Shown here piece by piece: positions 8,260 through 15,364 of a DNA stretch of 27,660 nt. The stretch's first letter is position 1; every line of letters begins with the position of its first letter. The DNA is from DATJJW01 sp035491935 (GTDB lineage: Bacteria > Pseudomonadota > Alphaproteobacteria > ATCC43930 > CGMCC-115725): contig DATJJW010000300.1 in the NCBI GenBank assembly GCA_035491935.1, positions 1-27,660 on the forward strand. The letters run 5' to 3'. The translations under genes were made by a program, and so were the position numbers. The notes beneath the pieces were generated by a model. That model saw nothing but the letters and a program-made list of their open reading frames with translations. It was not told where the DNA came from and ran no database searches.

Positions 8260-10452
8260 ATGACGAGCGATGGTCGCCGCCAGGACGAGACGCCTTGGCC
8301 GCGTGGCACCAGCCAGGCGGATGGGCAGCTGCGGCGTTTCGACTGGACGTCGACCTATATGGGTCCGCTCGCCGATTGGCCGGAAAGCCGGCGCGCCGTC
8401 ATCGATCTGATCATGGCCACGCCTTTTCCCATGGCGTCGTTCTGGGGCCCCGAGGCCCTGATGATCTACAACGACGCCTATGTATCGATCGCCGGCCCGC
8501 AGCACCCCGGGGTCTTCGGCATGAGCGTGTTCGAAGGTTGGCCGGAACTGGCCGGCTTCAACCGCAATGTCATGGAGCGTTGCTTCTACAGGGGCGAAAC
8601 GCTTTCTTTCCACGAGCAGCAGCTGGAGATCGAGCGCGAGGGTTTTGCCGAAACCCGCTGGCTCAGCCTCTACTACAGCCCGATCCGCGATGCCGCGGGC
8701 ACGATCGAGGGGGTGCTGGCCGTGGCGCGCGACGTCACGACCCGGGTGCATAACGATCAGCGCCGGCAGCAGGCGGAGGAGATGCTGCGCGACATCAATG
8801 ACGGGCTGGAGAGTCGCGTCGTCAGTGCCATCGCCGAGCGGCAATTGCTGGCCGACATCGTTGAAGGCTCCAGCGATCCGATCGCCGTGCTCGACCAGCA
8901 GTTCCGGTATATGGCCTTCAACAAGGCGTATCGGGACAATTTGCATCAGGCGATCCATGTCGCGCCCGGCCTGCCTTCGCCGCTCGCGGTCGGGCGCAGC
9001 TTCGACCAGGTCTGGGCCGGGGCGCCCCGGGCACGCGATGCGCGCCGGCCGCTCTGGGAACGGGCCTTGTCGGGCGAGGAATTCGAGGCGACGTTCGATT
9101 TCGCCGATATCGGCCATCAGAGCGACGAGGAGGATCCGGAGAACCTGGCCTATTTCGACATCACCTTCCGTACGCTGCGCGACCGGGCGGGGGTGGCGAT
9201 CGGCGCCTTCATGCATTGCCGCGACGTCAGCACGCGGGAGAAGGCCCGGCTGCGTCTGCTGCAGGCGGAGGAGGCGCTGCGGCAGAGCCAGAAAATGGAG
9301 GCGGTCGGCCAATTGACCGGCGGCATCGCGCATGACTTCAACAACCTGCTCGGCGGCATATTGGGGGCGCTCGAGATGCTGGAGCGCCGGATAGCCCAGG
9401 GGCGTCTCGAAGATCTCGGTCGCTATTCGCGCATCGCATCGGCCTCGGCCGAACGGGCGGCGGCGCTGACCCAGCGCCTCTTGGCCTTCGCCCGCCGGCA
9501 GCCGCTCGACCCCAAGCCGGTCGACGCCAATGCACTGCTGTCGTCGATGGAGGACCTGCTGAGCCGGACGCTCGGTCCTGGGGTCATATTGGAGATCGTC
9601 GCGGGCAAGGATCTCTGGACCTCGCTTTGCGACGAGAACCAGCTTGAGAACGCCATCCTGAATCTGACGATCAATGCGCGCGACGCCATGCCCGACGGCG
9701 GCAGGCTGACCATCGAGACCGCGAATGCATTGCTCGATTCCCGCGCCAAGCTGCATCATGGCGAGGTCAGGCCCGGCCCCTATGTTGCAATCAGCATCAC
9801 CGATACCGGCTGCGGCATGTCGAGCGATGTGCTGGCCCATGCCTTCGAGCCGTTCTACACCACCAAGCCGACCGGACAGGGGACAGGTTTGGGCCTCTCC
9901 CAGCTCTATGGTTTCGTCAAGCAGTCGGGCGGCCATGTGCATATCCACAGCGAGGTGGGATTCGGCACGACGGTGCATGTCTACCTACCGCGCTATCAGG
10001 CGCCGCCCGAGTTCGCCGAGAGCGAAACCTCGGCCCAGCCGATCAACCAGAAGGGTGCTGGCGAGAAAGTGCTGGTGGTCGAGGATGAGCCGGCGCTCCG
10101 CCAAGTGATGATCGACGCGCTGCGCGACATGAGCTACGAGCCGATCGAAGCCGCCGATGCGGACGTCGGTCTCGCGGTGCTGCAGTCGGACCAGGAGATC
10201 GATCTGCTGCTCACCGATGTCGGGCTGCCCGGCGCCATGAATGGCCGCCAGATGGCGGATGCCGCCAGGTTCTACCGGCCGGGTCTCAAGGTGCTGTTCA
10301 TCACCGGCTATGCCCACCGCTCCTCGCTGGAGGAAGGCTCGATCCTCGATCCCGGCATGGAGGTGCTGCCGAAGCCTTTCGCGCTCGACCGGCTGATCGC
10401 CAAGATCCGCGAGATGCTGCGAAGTGACAATCACAGCGAGAAGCAGGTTTGA
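8260..10452 (+). CDS. PAS-containing hybrid sensor histidine kinase
   Basis: The 730-residue, apparently soluble kinase has no predicted membrane helix. Two PAS-like sensor regions come first: one at about residues 30-165 (PFPMASFWGPEALMIYNDAY) and one at about 200-325 (ADIVEGSSDPIAVLDQQFRY). The dimerisation and phosphoacceptor helix carries GGIAHDFNNLLGGI with His358. The ATP-binding domain has an N box (NLTINARDAMPDGG, about 468-481), DTGCGMS, and FEPFYTTKPTGQGTGLGL. A C-terminal receiver domain at about 605-720 has the acidic pair in VVEDEP and phospho-acceptor Asp653 in LLTDVGLPG. The signal and output are unknown, and no response regulator with an output domain lies beside it. The ATG at 8260 has a weak ribosome site. 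The preceding gap suggests its own promoter rather than membership of the gsp arm. Confidence 0.9.
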   Translation: MTSDGRRQDETPWPRGTSQADGQLRRFDWTSTYMGPLADWPESRRAVIDLIMATPFPMASFWGPEALMIYNDAYVSIAGPQHPGVFGMSVFEGWPELAGFNRNVMERCFYRGETLSFHEQQLEIEREGFAETRWLSLYYSPIRDAAGTIEGVLAVARDVTTRVHNDQRRQQAEEMLRDINDGLESRVVSAIAERQLLADIVEGSSDPIAVLDQQFRYMAFNKAYRDNLHQAIHVAPGLPSPLAVGRSFDQVWAGAPRARDARRPLWERALSGEEFEATFDFADIGHQSDEEDPENLAYFDITFRTLRDRAGVAIGAFMHCRDVSTREKARLRLLQAEEALRQSQKMEAVGQLTGGIAHDFNNLLGGILGALEMLERRIAQGRLEDLGRYSRIASASAERAAALTQRLLAFARRQPLDPKPVDANALLSSMEDLLSRTLGPGVILEIVAGKDLWTSLCDENQLENAILNLTINARDAMPDGGRLTIETANALLDSRAKLHHGEVRPGPYVAISITDTGCGMSSDVLAHAFEPFYTTKPTGQGTGLGLSQLYGFVKQSGGHVHIHSEVGFGTTVHVYLPRYQAPPEFAESETSAQPINQKGAGEKVLVVEDEPALRQVMIDALRDMSYEPIEAADADVGLAVLQSDQEIDLLLTDVGLPGAMNGRQMADAARFYRPGLKVLFITGYAHRSSLEEGSILDPGMEVLPKPFALDRLIAKIREMLRSDNHSEKQV

Positions 10453-10472
10453 ATAAAACGCCGGAGATAACC

Positions 10473-10500
10473 GTTCAAGCGAAGCGTCTTGCGGTATAAG
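10473..10500 (+). promoter_or_regulatory. Possible promoter for the diiron gene pair
   Basis: TATAAG at 10495-10500 matches the -10 consensus at five of six bases. GTTCAA at 10473-10478 is a weak -35 sixteen bases upstream. The 89-base gap it sits in separates the kinase from the diiron pair. No sigma factor can be assigned from this alone. Confidence 0.3.
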
Positions 10501-10541
10501 AATGGGGTCCCCGTGAGAACAGACTGGAACGAGACACGAGT

Positions 10542-11429
10542 ATGACCGAGGCTGTTGCCGCCGCCGATTTCGCCATGCGCAATTGGAACGGACCGGAAGG
10601 CCGGATCCGCATCGGCTCGGAAGAGCACAAGCGACTGTTCGCACGCATGCTGCTGGAGACGCATAATCCCTACAAGCCGGCGGTCATCGCCTGGCCGAAG
10701 CTCGATCCCGAGGCGCTGCGCCGGGTGACTTCTCTGCCGATCTGGGACATCGCCGTACAGACCGAGGGCCGTGCCTCGATCCGCGTGCTGACATACGCCT
10801 CGCTGATCAAGGACCGGGAGCTGCGCGAGGCGCTCGACATGGATGCGGCCGAGGAGGCGCGCCACAAGGTGGTGCTGTCCAAGCTGGTCGAGGCCTATGG
10901 CATCAAGCTGGCGCCGGAGCCGGCATATCCGCCGCCCGGCGATCCGGAATGGGCCTGGCTCGTCACCGGCTACAGCGAGTGCATCGACAGCTTCTTCGCC
11001 TTCGGCCTGTTCGAGGTGGCGAAGCGCTCGGGCTATTTCCCCGAAGAACTGGTCGAGACCTTCGAGCCTGTGATCCAGGAAGAGACGCGGCACATCCTGT
11101 TCTTCGCCAATTGGATCGCCTGGTACCGGCGCAACCTGCCGATCTGGAAGCGGCCGATCTTCATCGCCCGCGAGCTGGCGGTCTGGGCCTTCCTGATCTG
11201 GGAGCGTATCGGCATCGCCCGCGGCATCGATGCCGACGGCGTGGCGCAGGACGCGAATTTCGCCATGAACGGCTCGGGCGCGGTCGGCGTCGAGCTGAAG
11301 CCACGCGAGCTGATCGAGCTGTGCCTGGCCGAGAATGACCGGCGCATGGCGGGCTATGACAGGCGCCTGCTACGTCCCAACATCGTGCCGGCGCTGTCGC
11401 GGCTGGCGCTCAAATTCCTCAAGAAATGA
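10542..11429 (+). CDS. Ferritin-like diiron-carboxylate protein, paralog 1
   Basis: The 295-residue protein carries the complete ligand pattern of a four-helix-bundle diiron site: Glu75 (QTEGR), Glu105-x-x-His108 (EEARH), Glu146 (YSECIDS) and Glu181-x-x-His184 (EETRH). Such sites in the ferritin-like superfamily bind iron or manganese and often activate oxygen, but the substrate here is not known. An aromatic, hydrophobic stretch follows (residues about 205-225, ARELAVWAFLIWERIG), which may pack on a membrane or partner. It lacks the extra His expected of AurF-type N-oxygenases, so I do not assign that function. The downstream paralog overlaps by 4 bases (ATGA). I recognise the fold but cannot name the family. 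Confidence 0.82.
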   Translation: MTEAVAAADFAMRNWNGPEGRIRIGSEEHKRLFARMLLETHNPYKPAVIAWPKLDPEALRRVTSLPIWDIAVQTEGRASIRVLTYASLIKDRELREALDMDAAEEARHKVVLSKLVEAYGIKLAPEPAYPPPGDPEWAWLVTGYSECIDSFFAFGLFEVAKRSGYFPEELVETFEPVIQEETRHILFFANWIAWYRRNLPIWKRPIFIARELAVWAFLIWERIGIARGIDADGVAQDANFAMNGSGAVGVELKPRELIELCLAENDRRMAGYDRRLLRPNIVPALSRLALKFLKK

Positions 11430-12298
11430 TCGGTACGGCTCAGCCCATGAAGATCGGTTCGGACGCGCATCGCGACTTGTTCTGCAAGCATTTCATCGCG
11501 ACTTTCACCCCCTACGAGCCCGAGACCCTGCCCTGGCCGGAGCTCTCCGAAGAGGAGCTGACCCGGCTGCGCACCGTGCCCTTCTGGCAGGAGGTGCTGC
11601 ACACCGAGCAGCGGGCCGGCGCCATCGTCAAGGCGTTCGCCGTCACCATCAAGGACCCGCTGGTCAAGGAGGCTGTCGACCTCCAGGGCTTCGAGGAGGC
11701 GCGCCACGCCGCGCTCCTGCGCGAGATGATCCGCCGCTACGGCGTCGTCATCGAGGAGCAGCCCCTGGGCGAGATCGGCCCCGATGTCGAGACGGCGTTC
11801 CGTGATTTCGGCTTCGGCGAATGCCTGGATTCCTTCCTGGGCTTCGGCGCCTTCAAGCTGGCGCGCCAGTCGCATTTCCTGCCCGAAAGCATGTTCGACA
11901 TCTTCGAGACGCTGATGTTCGAGGAGACGCGGCACATCGTCTTCTTCGTCAACTGGATGGCCTGGACAGCGGTGCAGAACGGCAAGGGAGCCATCTGGCA
12001 GCGCCATCTCAATTCGCTGCGCTACTACTACCGCGCCATCTCGCGTCTCGTCGGCACGGTCCGGCGTGGCCAGAAGGTCAATGACGGCAAGGATTTCTCG
12101 GCGACCCAGGCCTCGGCCTTCCTCGACGACTTCACCTTCCGCAAATTCGTCGAGAATTGCTATGCCGAGAACCGCCGGCGCATGTCGACTTTCGACGACG
12201 AGCTGCTGAAGCCGTCCTTCATGCCGCAGCTTGCCGGCATGGCGCTGTCTTCCCTACGCTTCTGGAGCTTCGGCCGAGGCCGGAAGCAGGCGGCGTAA
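11426..12298 (+). CDS. Ferritin-like diiron-carboxylate protein, paralog 2
   Basis: The 290-residue paralog of the preceding gene keeps the same ligand set: Glu61 (HTEQR), Glu91-x-x-His94 (EEARH), Glu132 (FGECLDS) and Glu167-x-x-His170 (EETRHIVFF). The two proteins also share the start region (HNPYKPAVIAWPKL versus FTPYEPETLPWPEL) and the C-terminal ENDRRM/ENRRRMSTFD segment. They therefore arose by duplication and have diverged. The start ATG lies in the stop of paralog 1; an in-frame ATG at 11447 is a possible alternative. Coupled translation suggests a fixed ratio and perhaps a heterodimer (inference). The enzymatic activity is unknown. Its C-terminal codons form one arm of a convergent hairpin shared with the DadA-type gene. 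Confidence 0.82.
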   Translation: MIGTAQPMKIGSDAHRDLFCKHFIATFTPYEPETLPWPELSEEELTRLRTVPFWQEVLHTEQRAGAIVKAFAVTIKDPLVKEAVDLQGFEEARHAALLREMIRRYGVVIEEQPLGEIGPDVETAFRDFGFGECLDSFLGFGAFKLARQSHFLPESMFDIFETLMFEETRHIVFFVNWMAWTAVQNGKGAIWQRHLNSLRYYYRAISRLVGTVRRGQKVNDGKDFSATQASAFLDDFTFRKFVENCYAENRRRMSTFDDELLKPSFMPQLAGMALSSLRFWSFGRGRKQAA

Positions 12299-12319
12299 CA
12301 GGGATTACTCCGCCGCCTG
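12287..12319. terminator. Bidirectional hairpin between the diiron pair and the dadA-type gene
   Basis: A perfect 9-bp inverted repeat, CAGGCGGCG (12287-12295) and CGCCGCCTG (12311-12319), encloses a 15-base loop. The loop holds both stop codons, TAA of the plus gene and TTA (TAA on minus) of the minus gene. There is no U tract on either side, so it may act as an imperfect terminator or an RNA 3'-end stabiliser. Confidence 0.5.
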
Positions 12320-13567
12320 GATCAGCTGCGGCTCGGCCGGCAATTCCGCGCCGATCGTTTCCGCGACCATCTCGGCAGTGGCGCCCGACAGGGTCCAGCC
12401 GAGATGCCCGTGGCCGGTGTTGTAGAACACGCCCGGACGCCTGCCGCGGCCAAGACGCGGCATCATGCCCGGCATCATCGGACGCAAGCCGGCCCAGGGC
12501 GTGATCCGGTCGGTGTCGATGCCGGGGAATTGCCGCGCGGTCCACTCGACCAGCGGCCGGATGCGGTCGGCGCGGATGTCGAGATTGGCGCCGTTGAATT
12601 CCGCCGTGCCGGCGACGCGCAGCCGGGTGGTGCCCAAACGGCTGGTGACGATCTTCGCCTGGTCGTCGAGCAGGCTGACCCAGGGGGCGGCCGCCCGGCT
12701 GCCCGCATTGTGCAGGTCGACGGTGATCGAATAACCTTTGACCGGATAGATGTTGACCCGGTCGCCGAGCTTGGCGGCAAGGCTGCGGCTGCCGATACCG
12801 GCGCAGATGACCACACCGTCGACGACGAGCCGATCGGTGACCTCAAGCTCCCCGCAGGCCTGAGTGTAGCTGATCTCCATGCCTGGGCTGCCGTAGTGGA
12901 AATCCGTGACCTGGGCGCCATGGATGAAGCGCACGCCGTGACGCTTGCAGGCGATCGCCAGGCCGCGGGTGAATTTATGGATGTCGCCGGTCGAATCCGA
13001 AGGCGTGAAGAAGCCGCCATAGTAGTCGCCGCGCAGCGCCGGCTCGATCTCCCTGATCTCGCGCGGGCTCACCGGCTTGCGCTCCAGCCCGGCCTCGGCG
13101 AGCAGCCGCGTCACCTTATGGGCGGCGATGAAGCTCGGCCGGTTGTAATAGACGTGCAGGATGCCGCGCTGCTCATGATCGAAATCGATGCCTTCGTGCT
13201 CGGCGATGGCGAAGAGGTGCTGGCGCGCTTCGATGGCCAGGCGGGCGGTCTCGATGGTGTTGCGGCGATAATTGCGGATCTGGCCGATGAACTCGGCGAG
13301 CCAGCTATATTTGTGCCAGCCGGGTGCGGGGTTCAGCAGCAGGGGCGCATCCGTCTTCAGCATCCATTTGGCGCCCTTGAGGATGGTCGTCCAGCTGTTC
13401 CATACCTCGGCATTGCTGGCCGAAAGCTGCCCGCCATTGGCGAAGGAGGTTTCCATCGCGGCATAGTTGTGCCGATCGATGACTGTGACGGCGTAGCCGC
13501 GGGTGGCAAGCGCATAGGCGGTGGTGACGCCGGTGATACCGGCACCGATGACGGCGATGTGACGCAA
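12305..13567 (-). CDS. dadA: FAD-dependent D-amino-acid dehydrogenase / glycine-oxidase family (DadA-type)
   Basis: The 420-residue flavoenzyme oxidatively deaminates amino acids, passing electrons to the membrane quinone pool if it is a true DadA. It starts with an FAD-binding Rossmann motif (VIGAGITGVTTAYALATRG). It then has the DadA signature ETSFANGGQLSASNAEVW, a central YPVKGYSI segment, and the C-terminal FAD motif NTGHGHLGWTLS. E. coli DadA has 432 residues, so the length fits. I chose a TTG start at 13567 because GGAG lies 8 bases upstream and the Rossmann fold begins three residues later. The frame stays open far upstream but runs through the riboswitch. Control by glycine suggests glycine or a glycine-derived substrate matters to this enzyme; the actual substrate is not determined. 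Confidence 0.88.
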   Translation of the reverse strand: MRHIAVIGAGITGVTTAYALATRGYAVTVIDRHNYAAMETSFANGGQLSASNAEVWNSWTTILKGAKWMLKTDAPLLLNPAPGWHKYSWLAEFIGQIRNYRRNTIETARLAIEARQHLFAIAEHEGIDFDHEQRGILHVYYNRPSFIAAHKVTRLLAEAGLERKPVSPREIREIEPALRGDYYGGFFTPSDSTGDIHKFTRGLAIACKRHGVRFIHGAQVTDFHYGSPGMEISYTQACGELEVTDRLVVDGVVICAGIGSRSLAAKLGDRVNIYPVKGYSITVDLHNAGSRAAAPWVSLLDDQAKIVTSRLGTTRLRVAGTAEFNGANLDIRADRIRPLVEWTARQFPGIDTDRITPWAGLRPMMPGMMPRLGRGRRPGVFYNTGHGHLGWTLSGATAEMVAETIGAELPAEPQLIQAAE

Positions 13568-13632
13568 TGGGAACGCTCCGCGCAGACAAATGGCGATGAG
13601 GCTCCGGCCGTTGTGGCTAGAACCCGGCGATC

Positions 13633-13823
13633 CCCATCTGTCTTTAGTACCTGAGAGCTTGTCCGGAGGCGCATGAAGCCAGCCGGATTTCCCCTTCGGT
13701 GGGCGTCCTCGAGAGACGCCTCTCTCCAGATAGTCCAACCATGCGGTCCTGGCTGCCTGAGAGTTTCCGGGGGGTTGCTCCGTCGGCGCCGATCCACCGT
13801 CATCGGCGATCGGACTCTTCCAC
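13633..13823 (-). promoter_or_regulatory. Tandem glycine riboswitch (gcvT-type) leader of the dadA-type gene
   Basis: Read on the minus strand, two aptamers follow one another. Aptamer 1 (about 13823-13736) has GAAGAGTCC, GCCGACGGAGCAA, CCGGAAACTCTCAGGCA and AGGACCGCATGG. Aptamer 2 (about 13734-13633) has TCTGGAGAGAGGC, CACCGAAGGGGAAATCCGG and CTCTCAGGTACTAAAGACAGAT. The second P1 stem closes as ATCTG/CAGAT. These blocks match the Rfam gcvT glycine-riboswitch consensus, normally two cooperative glycine aptamers. About 65 bases separate aptamer 2 from the TTG start, enough for an expression platform. No terminator-like U tract is visible there, so control of ribosome access is more likely than attenuation (inference). 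Confidence 0.92.
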
Positions 13824-13924
13824 ATGATCTTGAATGGACGCGCCGAATATCGCATGGCTAGGTAGCGAGACGAAGCGATCAGGCGACGAGTCAGCCATGC
13901 AGGCCCGTCGGGAGGCATTGCATC
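13824..13924. promoter_or_regulatory. Divergent promoter region between the riboswitch and the deacylase gene
   Basis: About 100 bases must hold the promoter for the minus-strand riboswitch transcript and the one for the plus-strand deacylase. I see no strong -35/-10 match. GGAGG at 13911-13915 is a good ribosome site 9 bases before the ATG at 13925. Confidence 0.4.
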
Positions 13925-15073
13925 ATGAAATCGGTTGAGACGCGCGAACTGGCTTCCACCGTGCCGGGTACGACCCGTCGCTTGACGATCCGGCGCTATG
14001 GCCCCGATGGCGAGGCGGCGTTGATGCGTGGCCCTAAGGCCTATATCCAGGCATCGCTTCATGCCGACGAGCTGCCGGCCATGCTGGCGGCGACTCATCT
14101 GATCAGGCTGCTCGATGCCGCGGAGGCTGCCGGTGCCATGCAGGGCGACGTCGTGGTACTGCCCGTCGCCAACCCGATCGGCCTCGATCAGAGCCTGGTG
14201 GGACATCATTTCGGCCGCTACGAGCTGCATTCGGGCGAGAACTTCAATCGCGATTTTGCCGATCTCTCGGGTGAGATCGCCGCCCGGCTGAAAGACAAGC
14301 TGGGGCCGGATCCCGGCGAGAACGTCCGGCTGATCCGCGCAACCATGATGGCGATATTGGACGAGGCGAGGCCGCGCGGCGAATTGGCGAGCCTGCGCGT
14401 CATGCTGATGCGGGAGGCGGCGGATGCCGATTACCTGCTCGATCTCCATTGCGACGACGAGGCGCTGCCGCATCTCTATCTCGGCGATGCCCGCTGGCCG
14501 GACGGTGCCGACCTGGCCGCCGAGATCGGCAGCGTCGCCATATTGCTGACCGACGAGGCCGGCGGTGGCCTGCCCTTCGACGAAGCCTTCGGCAATCTGT
14601 GGGCGTTGTTGCGCGTCCAGCTGGGTGACGACTATCCGATCCCCGATGCCTGCCTCGCCGCCACGGTCGAGCTGCGCGGCCAGGGCGATGTCTCGGACGA
14701 ACTGGCCGCGGCCGATGCCGCAGCGCTCTTTCGCTACCTTCAGCGCCAGGGCATCGTCGCGGGCGATCCCGGTCCGCTGCCCGATCCGCTCTGCGAGGGC
14801 ACGCGGCTCGATGGCGTCGACATGGTGCGGGCGCCGGTCGCCGGGATCATCGTCTACAAGGCCGAGCTCGGCCGTGTCCTGCTGGCGGGCGAAGTGGTGG
14901 CCGACATCCTCGACCCGCTGACCGGCCGGCGCACGCCCGTCATGACCGAGACGGACGGCGTGCTGTTCGCCCGCGTCCATCATCGCTGGATCCGCCCCGG
15001 ACAGCATATCGCCAAGGTGGCGGGAACGATGCCGCTCGCCAGCCGTATCGGCGCGGCGCTGCTCGATCCCTGA
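13925..15073 (+). CDS. Zinc-dependent AstE/aspartoacylase-family deacylase
   Basis: The 382-residue protein belongs to the M14-like succinylglutamate desuccinylase/aspartoacylase superfamily. These enzymes remove acyl groups from amino-acid derivatives. Visible zinc ligands are His46 and Glu49 (SLHADELPA) and His175 (LLDLHCDDE). Glu249 in ATVELRG fits the catalytic glutamate. Asn/Arg binding residues are plausible in GENFNRDF. The C-terminal part (about 285-375) is beta-rich and lipoyl-like, with IIVYKAELGRVLLAGEVVADI, as in many AstE-like proteins. The exact acyl-amino-acid substrate cannot be told, so I give no symbol. It diverges from the glycine-riboswitch dadA-type gene, which suggests amino-acid catabolism (inference). 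Confidence 0.83.
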   Translation: MKSVETRELASTVPGTTRRLTIRRYGPDGEAALMRGPKAYIQASLHADELPAMLAATHLIRLLDAAEAAGAMQGDVVVLPVANPIGLDQSLVGHHFGRYELHSGENFNRDFADLSGEIAARLKDKLGPDPGENVRLIRATMMAILDEARPRGELASLRVMLMREAADADYLLDLHCDDEALPHLYLGDARWPDGADLAAEIGSVAILLTDEAGGGLPFDEAFGNLWALLRVQLGDDYPIPDACLAATVELRGQGDVSDELAAADAAALFRYLQRQGIVAGDPGPLPDPLCEGTRLDGVDMVRAPVAGIIVYKAELGRVLLAGEVVADILDPLTGRRTPVMTETDGVLFARVHHRWIRPGQHIAKVAGTMPLASRIGAALLDP

Positions 15074-15100
15074 GCAAGTTCAGGCCCTGAGGAGGTTCAA

Positions 15101-15319
15101 ATGGTCGTGCTCAGGATAATCGGTCTGGCCCTGCTGGTGCTGGGTCTGGTCTGGATCGGACAGGGGACGGGCTATTTCCCCTATCCGAAGACCAGCTTCA
15201 TGATCGACCAGATGCCCTGGGCCTATCGCGGCGCCGGCGTGGCCGTGGCCGGGTTGCTCCTGATCCTCATCGGCCGGCGGCGACGCACTCGCGGGCGAGG
15301 TCGGGGACGGCGGCGCTAG
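15101..15319 (+). CDS. Small two-helix inner-membrane protein of unknown function
   Basis: The 72-residue protein has two hydrophobic helices, about residues 4-20 and 43-60. They are joined by a polar loop, WIGQGTGYFPYPKTSFMIDQ, and followed by a very Arg-rich tail (RRRRTRGRGRGRRR). Positive-inside logic puts both ends in the cytoplasm. A strong ribosome site (GAGGAGG) precedes the ATG at 15101, which supports a real gene despite its size. I recall similar small membrane proteins in other proteobacteria, but no function. It starts 27 bases after the deacylase and is probably co-transcribed with it. Confidence 0.7.
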   Translation: MVVLRIIGLALLVLGLVWIGQGTGYFPYPKTSFMIDQMPWAYRGAGVAVAGLLLILIGRRRRTRGRGRGRRR

Positions 15320-15364
15320 AGCGTTTCATATTCCGGCAGAAACGCTTCGAGGCATGGAGCCTCG
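15320..15364. terminator. Two adjacent hairpins between convergent genes
   Basis: Hairpin one is AGCGTTTC (15320-15327) with GAAACGCT (15339-15346), eight perfect pairs around an 11-base loop. Hairpin two is CGAGGC (15348-15353) with GCCTCG (15359-15364), six pairs around five bases, abutting the cupin stop codon. They fill the whole convergent gap, so a bidirectional terminator is likely, although no clear T tract follows. The AGCGTTTC arm resembles motifs frequently seen between alphaproteobacterial genes. Confidence 0.5.

Noticed and set aside
8029..9978. 649-codon open frame antisense to the hybrid kinase
   Set aside because: Opposite a kinase with every catalytic box intact; no evidence for coding of its own.
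10542..12298. Assigning the diiron pair as AurF-type N-oxygenases
   Set aside because: Neither protein has the additional His before the last ExxH helix motif expected of AurF/CmlI, so only the ferritin-like fold is supported.
13673..13861. 62-codon plus-strand frame over the riboswitch
   Set aside because: It is the antisense of the aptamers, whose conservation is structural; there is no ribosome site.
13568..15007. In-frame upstream extension of the dadA-type gene giving a protein of about 900 residues
   Set aside because: The extension runs through the riboswitch and then antisense to the deacylase gene. It shows low-complexity Arg/Gln/His-rich sequence with no domain, typical of a stop-poor frame in GC-rich DNA.
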